Shown here in pieces: positions 60,061 through 64,000 of a stretch of DNA of 64,000 nucleotides. The notes beneath the pieces were generated by a model. That model saw only the letters and a program-made list of their open reading frames with translations, was not told the origin of the DNA and made no database searches. Positions within the stretch are counted from its first letter, which is position 1. Every line of letters starts with the position of its first letter. The DNA comes from Carnobacterium_A sp047553015 (GTDB lineage Bacteria; Bacillota; Bacilli; Lactobacillales; Carnobacteriaceae). Both the position numbers and the translations under genes were made by a program. The stretch spans positions 2,046,001 through 2,110,000 of the forward strand of contig NZ_CP180212.1 in the NCBI RefSeq assembly GCF_047553015.1, written 5' to 3'.

Positions 60061-60748
60061 CTTTAATCCCTCCAAATTTGTATCCCATACCAAATACTGT
60101 AAGGATAAAAATAGGATGACGCGTATCGGTTTCTATTTTTTTACGTAAATTTTTTATATGCGTATCAATATTTCTTTCATACCCCTCAAAATAACTATCA
60201 TTTTCCTGTAATTTTTCTAATAAATCTGCTCTGCTGTATACTTTTCCGGGATAACCAATTATCGCTGTTAAAAGTTTGTACTCATTTGGAGTCAAAGTGA
60301 GGATATCATTAGCTAGTTTCACTTCTTTTTTCACAAAATCAATGATTAATATACCCTTATTAAAACTTACCTTACTCTCATTTATAGTTTTTTGTGTTCT
60401 TCTTATCAGAGCTTTTACTCGCATGACGACCTCTCTTGGACTAAATGGTTTCGTCACATAGTCGTCTGCACCAATCACAAGTCCATTAATTAAGTCATCC
60501 TCTGCAGATTTAGCCGTTAGCATGACTATCGGTACCGTGCTGTCTTTTCTTACTAATCGACACACTTCTTCACCAGATATATCAGGCAACATTAAATCTA
60601 ACACAATCAAATCAGGACTTTGGCCTTTTGCTTTTTTAAGCCCTTCAATTCCATTCGAAGCCACGAGAACTTTCCAGCCTTCTTTTATAAAATATGCTTC
60701 TAATACTTCACAAATTACTTTTTCGTCATCAATAATAAGAACTTTCAT
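60044..60748 (-). CDS. OmpR-family response regulator
   Basis: A 234-residue regulator. The receiver domain has the acidic pocket IIDDEK, the phospho-Asp in IVLDLMLPD, TAK and KPFSPRE. The winged-helix C-terminal domain shows LTPNEYKLLTAI and ERNIDTHIKNLRKKI. The start at 60748 (MKVLIIDDE) follows GAGGTGA by 7 bases; the 15 earlier codons lack support. It is co-transcribed with the overlapping kinase gene. The neighbouring Met/His-rich envelope operon is a likely target. Confidence 0.94.
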   Translation of the reverse strand: MKVLIIDDEKVICEVLEAYFIKEGWKVLVASNGIEGLKKAKGQSPDLIVLDLMLPDISGEEVCRLVRKDSTVPIVMLTAKSAEDDLINGLVIGADDYVTKPFSPREVVMRVKALIRRTQKTINESKVSFNKGILIIDFVKKEVKLANDILTLTPNEYKLLTAIIGYPGKVYSRADLLEKLQENDSYFEGYERNIDTHIKNLRKKIETDTRHPIFILTVFGMGYKFGGIKDESDT

Positions 60749-61115
60749 CAAAAACTCACCTCGTATAACGTATCTTATCATTTTATTCATCAAAAAGGGG
60801 AATCCCCATCATTTCTACACAACTATGCTAGACAATTATTGACAGTCCATTAAAGGATTTGGTACAAAATTTAATACAAAAAATAAGTGGCTTATCTCCA
60901 GTTCACCACCGGAAGTAAGCCACTCAATTTGTTATTTGTTCGTACGTTTAACCTTAGTTTTTTAAGAGACACTAGATTAGCAAACACAAACATCCATACT
61001 TTAATGAGTCGTTTCTTTTTCAATTCATTTCGTACTATTGTATTTCTTTCAGCTGTTTGAGAGTCTTTTTATTGGTATACTCTAATTTTATCAAACTTAA
61101 AAAATTTAGCGTAAC
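60749..61115. other. Intergenic region with FAS1-gene terminator
   Basis: AGTGGCTTA (60886-60894) and TAAGCCACT (60916-60924) form a hairpin followed on the minus strand by TATTTTTTG. It probably terminates the fasciclin lipoprotein transcript. The section next to 60748 should hold the regulator promoter; no clear boxes were seen. Confidence 0.65.
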
Positions 61116-61697
61116 TTATTTTGCATCTACTTCTTGTAATTCAAAATCAGCAGGAACCAAAACAGTGTCAATCACGTGTACAACGCCGTTTGTTGCTTCA
61201 ATATCTGTTGTACTTATTGCTGATTCATTTACCATAGGATCTCCCATTAAATCAAATGTTACTTCTTCTCCATTAACTGTTTCTGCTTTCATTCCATCTG
61301 TTAAATCAGCAGCTAAAACTTTTCCAGAAACAACGTGGTACGTAAGAACTTTTGCTAAATCAGGTTGTGCAAGTAATTCTTCAGCCGTAATATCTAAATC
61401 ACCTAACAATTTTTCAAATGCAGCGTTAGTCGGTGCAAATACTGTAAAAGGACCTTCACCTTGAAGAGTTTCTACAAGGTCGGCTTCTTGAAGAGCAGAT
61501 ACCAAAATACTGAAATCTGGATTTCCTTGTGCAACACCAACAATATCTTCTTTAACTTCGACGGATTCTTCTACAACTGAATCTTCACTCATTGAATTCT
61601 GATCCATGTTGTCATCTGTTCCACATGCTGCTAATAATCCAATCGCTGCAAATGAAATTAAGCCCAATCGAAACTTCTTCAATAATGCTTTATTCAT
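61116..61697 (-). CDS. Fasciclin (FAS1) domain lipoprotein
   Basis: A 193-residue surface lipoprotein. The lipobox LLAACG places the lipidated Cys at about residue 25. An acidic linker and one FAS1 domain follow, with the H1 motif GPFTVFAPTNAAFEKL, YHVVSG and the H2 motif GVVHVIDTVLVP. FAS1 domains mediate adhesion or protein-protein contacts. GAGGGTGAATTTATT precedes the ATG. It is monocistronic. Confidence 0.92.
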   Translation of the reverse strand: MNKALLKKFRLGLISFAAIGLLAACGTDDNMDQNSMSEDSVVEESVEVKEDIVGVAQGNPDFSILVSALQEADLVETLQGEGPFTVFAPTNAAFEKLLGDLDITAEELLAQPDLAKVLTYHVVSGKVLAADLTDGMKAETVNGEEVTFDLMGDPMVNESAISTTDIEATNGVVHVIDTVLVPADFELQEVDAK

Positions 61698-61850
61698 AAT
61701 AAATTCACCCTCTCTTATAGTATAAAAAGACCTCTCAAACAATAGAGAATAAGCTCGTTCCCTCTCTCTAAATTAACTCTAATTGAAAGGATAGTGTAAG
61801 TCAATTATTCAGTATCAAAAGAGACTGTTCGACTATTTATTGCTCTAAAC

Positions 61851-61946
61851 TTAAGGGATTTTTAAGAAAAGCTCACTTTCAAAAGAATCATTATCCTCAT
61901 TGGACCAATCTTTAAATACTTTTTTCCAGATCTTGTAATGACCATT
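61851..61946 (-). pseudogene. Possible C-terminal gene remnant
   Basis: An open stretch on the minus strand reads NGHYKIWKKVFKDWS, then NEDNDSFESELFLKIP and a stop. It looks like the last 30 codons of a protein, perhaps an AraC/GyrI-type effector domain (WKKVF..W pattern), with no beginning. It is adjacent to the broken AraC gene. Confidence 0.3.
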
Positions 61947-62009
61947 TTAATCTAAAAAAATTGGTTTTGAAGTGACTAACCTAATAGAGTATCTCACTGT
62001 ATCTTTTCA

Positions 62010-62841
62010 TTAGTCTACTTTCACAATCGGGACCCATAATTCCATATCATAGTCAGGGCTGTACATGTCTCCTTCACTATATACATACTTCGAAATCAGG
62101 TGTCCCGGCGTGTTTGTATCCTTGTTCTAGAAAGAATACTTCTATGATATATTTCCAACCTTCTTGAATAGAATTAGGAATAGCTCCTTTTAGATTTACG
62201 ATAGCATATTCTGCTTCAGGTACTTCTAAACTATCAAGACCTAACTCTTTAACTTTTCTTTGATCCTTTGCGTTATAACCTGCCATGTAATGAGTAGCTT
62301 TACTATTAGTCATTTCAAAACACACATCATAGCTTTGACCATTTCCTAACTCTTCTAATTCTTTAACTGAATTTTCTTGAAACAGTCTATCCCATATTTG
62401 TGAAAACTGATTAGCCTCAATGCCTTCAACCTTTATTCCTGCGACAGTAAATGCGTCTTTTTTTTCAATTTTAATGGTCATATTTTTTCCTCCTTGAATC
62501 GTTAGTGATAATTGAATGACAGAAAAAATAGTGAATATTGCGCCATTCCTAACTTCACTAGGTGTGAAGTGATGGTATTTTTTGAACGCTAATCCAAAAG
62601 CATCTGGAGAGTCATACCCATATTTAATAGCCAGTTCAATTATTTTCTCTCAACTCTATGCAGCTTTTGTCAGCCTTCTAAGCCTAATGTATTCACTTAG
62701 AGGGTAATTAGCCAAGATTGAAAAAATTCTGCTAAACATGGGATACGAATAACCTGATAAAGAGGCTATCTTCTTTTCATCTACTTTACCATCTAAGACA
62801 CTTTCAATATAGGCAATCGTTTGATTAAATTCATGTATCAT
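62010..62841 (-). pseudogene. Broken AraC-family regulator with GyrI-like effector domain
   Basis: An AraC-type helix-turn-helix begins at 62841 (MIHEFNQTIAYIESVLDG, RLRRLTKAA). It is interrupted by two in-frame stops at about 62645-62658 and resumes in the same frame (EKIIELAIKYGYDSPDAFGL). It runs without a break into the GyrI-like domain (MTIKIEKKDAFTVAGIKVEG at 62481). A second lesion, a GTAT tandem duplication near 62090, throws the end out of frame; the other frame gives SEGDMYSPDYDMELWVPIVK to 62010. The 134-residue effector part at 62481 has GGAGGAAAAA before an ATG and might still be made alone. At least two independent lesions argue for a true pseudogene. Confidence 0.85.
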
Positions 62842-63017
62842 ATTCGCTTTATTTCCCTTCTTGTTCCTATTCTATAACGAATAAGAACGGAATACCCAAG
62901 AATAGACGTACAAAAATTATCGTGTGTTTATTTGAAGTAGGTAAACAAAGTAAAAAAGGATCGATATAAAAACAACGTATCCTTTACTTTATTATTTTCT
63001 CCACTCTAAAGTAAATT

Positions 63018-63055
63018 AAAAAAGGTGATTTCTGTATTTTACAGAAATCACCTTT
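63018..63055 (-). terminator. Terminator of the amidohydrolase gene
   Basis: AAAGGTGATTTCTGTA pairs exactly with TACAGAAATCACCTTT. The minus strand continues with T residues. Confidence 0.88.
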
Positions 63056-63117
63056 AACAGTACACTTTTCAGATTGCCCTATATTATATTTACCTTTACT
63101 TATTCGCTTTTTTGGAC

Positions 63118-64000
63118 TTATTCAAAAGAACCTGAAACAACTTCCCCTTTAAACATAACAACTCTTTCTGGACAAACTCTTGCAATTAAATGCGCCGTGC
63201 TTTCAGCTTTTGTGAACAAAATATTAGCTGAATCGCCTACATTTGGCCACTGTCTATTCCCTTGTGCATCTAGAGCAGTTAAACCATTTGAAACGAGTCC
63301 ATAAGCTTGACTTAATGAGATTTCATCAACCATTGAAAATACTTCTGCTGCACGGTTTGCAATTCGAATCATATCACCTGTTCCGAAAGGAGACCAGTGG
63401 TCATTGATATTATCATTGATAACATTAACTCTGACTCCGTGTTTTTGTAAGAAAGGAATCGGTGGAGCTGGAGCATCGATTGGTACGGTTGTATTAATAG
63501 CAATTTGATTTTCTGCTAATTCTTTTACGACACCTAACAATGAGTCTTCACCTACTGCACCCATCGAATAAGCATGGGTAATCGCTACTTTTCCTTGCAT
63601 CTCGTATTTTTTTGTAAATGCAACAATTCGCTTAATTTCATAAATACCTAATTCACCTGGATCATGAAGATGAATATCTATTTCTTTATTATTCTCATTT
63701 GCAATTTTAAATGTTGTCTCCAATGATTGTTCAATATCATTGTCAATTGTCGCTGGATCTAATCCACCCATTGCATTAATAGCATCATCTTTTGCTGCTT
63801 TTGATAAAAGACCTTTCTCTTGGGTTTTAAGCGTTCCGTGCTGTGGAAAAGCTACCAACTCATAATCTAAACGATAGCTATTTTTCTCTAAAACTTCTCT
63901 AATTAGCTCTATATTTTTCATTTCGATAACAGGGTCTAAATTCACTTGTACGCGAAGAAAAGTAGCCCCACTTCCACAGATCAAATCGATTAACGCTTGG
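63118..64000 (-). CDS. Amidohydrolase, cytosine deaminase-like (partial)
   Basis: The gene runs past the right edge of the window, so only the last 294 codons or so are present; the frame stays open to 64000 (QALIDLICGSGAT). It is a metal-dependent amidohydrolase of the CodA/ATZ group: HLHDPGELGIYEIKRI, VAITHAYSMG, and VINDNINDHWSPFGTGDM. The last corresponds to the metal-binding Asp loop of cytosine deaminase (HDDVFDPWYPLGT-like). The C-terminal beta-sandwich part is GDSANILFTKA. It hydrolyses an amino or amide group of a heterocycle or related compound; the exact substrate is uncertain. The metal-binding HxH is outside the window. Confidence 0.85.
   Translation of the reverse strand, partial: QALIDLICGSGATFLRVQVNLDPVIEMKNIELIREVLEKNSYRLDYELVAFPQHGTLKTQEKGLLSKAAKDDAINAMGGLDPATIDNDIEQSLETTFKIANENNKEIDIHLHDPGELGIYEIKRIVAFTKKYEMQGKVAITHAYSMGAVGEDSLLGVVKELAENQIAINTTVPIDAPAPPIPFLQKHGVRVNVINDNINDHWSPFGTGDMIRIANRAAEVFSMVDEISLSQAYGLVSNGLTALDAQGNRQWPNVGDSANILFTKAESTAHLIARVCPERVVMFKGEVVSGSFE

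Overview
The window is a low-GC Gram-positive chromosome segment from the Lactobacillales. Its content points to Carnobacterium or a close relative: an arcD/arcT arginine pair, anaerobic NrdD, an LPxTG surface protein with its sortase, lac/cellobiose-type PTS genes, strong AGGAGG ribosome sites and many perfect hairpin terminators. The genus is inferred from gene content and protein style, not from a marker gene. No rRNA, tRNA or CRISPR array was seen.

Layout: 0-6 kb carries an aldehyde dehydrogenase, a small zinc-ribbon protein, a decayed plasmid partition cassette (deleted parA, frameshifted parB-like gene, intact fic) and a DUF2207 membrane protein. 5.8-7.4 kb has an alpha/beta hydrolase and a HAD phosphatase. 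7.4-15 kb is a nine-gene peptidoglycan-sugar salvage cluster (murQ, PTS IIB, IIC, small membrane protein, murK-like kinase, mupG, PTS IIA, anmK, murR). Its promoter carries an RpiR-type palindrome and a cre site. 15-19 kb holds a TspO-like protein and arcD-arcT. 19.2-22 kb is a fluoride-defence module: a CLC-F type antiporter and a second, divergent enolase behind a fluoride riboswitch with its terminator. 22-28 kb has housekeeping genes and a putative metal exporter. 28-31.3 kb holds nrdD under NrdR boxes, and an nrdG whose radical-SAM motif is broken by a 6-bp insertion with a stop.

31.5-36.2 kb is an uncharacterised catabolic-looking locus: Fe-alcohol dehydrogenase, a TrpF-like protein lacking the catalytic Cys, a PfkB kinase, and a divergent regulator. 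That regulator is a helix-turn-helix fused to a dead copy of the same kinase. 36.4-37.3 kb is ohrR-ohr, with ohrR lacking an AUG start. 37.5-47 kb is a defence island: type I restriction-modification (hsdR-hsdS-hsdM) preceded by a two-gene module of unknown function (PH-like/TerB-like/membrane protein plus a His-motif protein) and a decayed serine resolvase. 48-53.6 kb holds a DEAD-box helicase, a class A sortase and an LPxTG 5'-nucleotidase. 53.8-64 kb has an immunity-like protein, a DUF308-peptidase fusion, YjdM, a methyltransferase, a Met/His-rich envelope cluster next to a two-component system, a fasciclin lipoprotein, a broken AraC regulator and a truncated-by-window amidohydrolase.

The best candidates for something undescribed are the two-gene module at 43.7-47.0 kb and the kinase/pseudokinase-regulator locus at 31.7-36.2 kb. 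The best-supported complete circuits are the fluoride module and the MurNAc-disaccharide operon.
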